Shown here: positions 20,540 through 20,925 of the stretch, one piece after another | Numbering within the stretch: position 1 is the first letter of the stretch | Layout: every line of letters starts with the position of its first letter | Assembly: GCA_025963265.1 (NCBI GenBank) | Contig: JAOPUY010000160.1 | Location: 1-20,925 of the forward strand | DNA: 20,925 nt | Source: Frankiales bacterium | Lineage (GTDB): Bacteria > Actinomycetota > Actinomycetes > Mycobacteriales > Jatrophihabitantaceae | Reading direction: 5' to 3' | Notes under the pieces: generated by a model | Databases searched by the model: none | Told to the model about the DNA's origin: nothing | Seen by the model: only the letters and a program-made list of their open reading frames with translations | Position numbers and translations under genes: made by a program

Positions 20540-20925
20540 TCAGTCGAGCAGGACAGCCTCGCTGGGGCTGACGCGCAGCCCAGCCGACCAGCGTTCTTCG
20601 ATGTGGCCGTAGCGCCAGACCCCGAGGGCGGTGATCCAGGCCAGGAAGAACAACCCGACGATGCCGTATCCGGCGTAATCCAACGGAATGGAGGCGATGG
20701 CCGAGATCGGGCCCGAGGTGATGTGGGCCTGATCGGCCAAGACGCCGACCAGCTCGATGGTGCCGATGATCAACGCGACCGCGACTGAGACAGTGGTGAT
20801 CGTGATGTTGTAGAACACCTTGCGCACCGGCTTCATGAACGCCCAGCCGTAGGCGACGTTCATGAAGACGCCGTCGATGGTGTCCATCAGGCACATCGCG
20901 GCGGCGAAGAGGATCGGCAAGACCA
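20540..20925 (-). CDS. HoxN/NixA-family nickel/cobalt transporter, C-terminal part (truncated by window edge)
   Basis: The visible 128 residues begin within the VLPILFAAAMCLMDTIDGVFMNVAYGWAF signature, close to the family's LFAAGMxLxDTxDG motif but with Ala-Met-Cys in place of Gly-Met-Ser/Cys. Helices ITITTVSVAVALIIGTIELVGVLA and YAGYGIVGLFFLAWITALGVWRYG follow, then a short hydrophilic tail ending SPSEAVLLD. These are the last membrane segments of the HoxN/HupN/NixA permeases that import Ni(II) or Co(II) for hydrogenase, urease or cobalamin enzymes. The 5' end lies beyond 20925, so the metal-binding HxxxxDH motif cannot be seen. It is 79 bp upstream of the crotonase start on the same strand, but the gap suggests separate transcription. 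Confidence 0.9.
   Translation of the reverse strand, partial: VLPILFAAAMCLMDTIDGVFMNVAYGWAFMKPVRKVFYNITITTVSVAVALIIGTIELVGVLADQAHITSGPISAIASIPLDYAGYGIVGLFFLAWITALGVWRYGHIEERWSAGLRVSPSEAVLLD

Noticed and set aside
1..20925. Mobile element, prophage, CRISPR array, tRNA or toxin-antitoxin pair
   Set aside because: No transposase, integrase, regular direct-repeat array, cloverleaf-like sequence or recognisable toxin/antitoxin pair was seen.

Overview
The window is gene-dense, very GC-rich DNA (GC-rich third codon positions, GTG and TTG starts, short intergenic gaps). The gene set is typical of Actinomycetota: two PspC-domain envelope-stress proteins, two ECF sigma factors, and Pr6Pr, DUF3817 and DUF1059 proteins. 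I cannot name a genus. No tRNA, rRNA, CRISPR array, transposase, integrase or phage gene was recognised, and no stretch over 300 bases lacks a gene.

Layout. 1-680 (minus): an ECF sigma factor overlapping the start of a gene cut by the window edge. 800-2074 (plus): a hypothetical protein and an alpha/beta hydrolase. 2052-3543 (minus): a DUF1059 protein and an exported parallel beta-helix protein. 3681-5140 (minus): an ECF sigma factor coupled to a single-pass membrane protein that is probably its anti-sigma or sensor partner. 5235-8322: a divergent envelope-stress module, with a PspC/LiaF-like membrane protein on minus and a PspC-histidine kinase plus LuxR-type response regulator on plus, sharing a 131-bp promoter region that holds CCCTGA/TCAGGG repeats.

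8344-9906 (minus) is a 14-TM-type MFS drug exporter. 9972-10820 (minus) is a Tat-type secreted esterase, divergent from a DUF3817 membrane protein, whose 3' end overlaps a convergent Pr6Pr membrane protein by 50 bp. 11861-12715 (minus) is an exported surface protein. 12831-17136 (plus) is a compact five-gene run: a KstD-like flavoprotein dehydrogenase, an SRPBCC protein, a TesB-type acyl-CoA thioesterase, an NTF2-like protein and an alpha/beta hydrolase. It looks like an operon for oxidative or CoA-ester metabolism of an unknown hydrophobic substrate. 17138-20925 (minus) holds a lipoprotein, an orphan polyprenyl-phosphate sugar transferase, an enoyl-CoA hydratase followed by a perfect 32-bp palindromic terminator, and the 3' end of a HoxN/NixA-type nickel/cobalt transporter.

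Most genes belong to known families. I found no clearly unprecedented system. The best leads are the repeat-rich regulatory region of the PspC module, the hairpin in the second sigma-factor leader, and the uncharacterised five-gene catabolic-looking operon.
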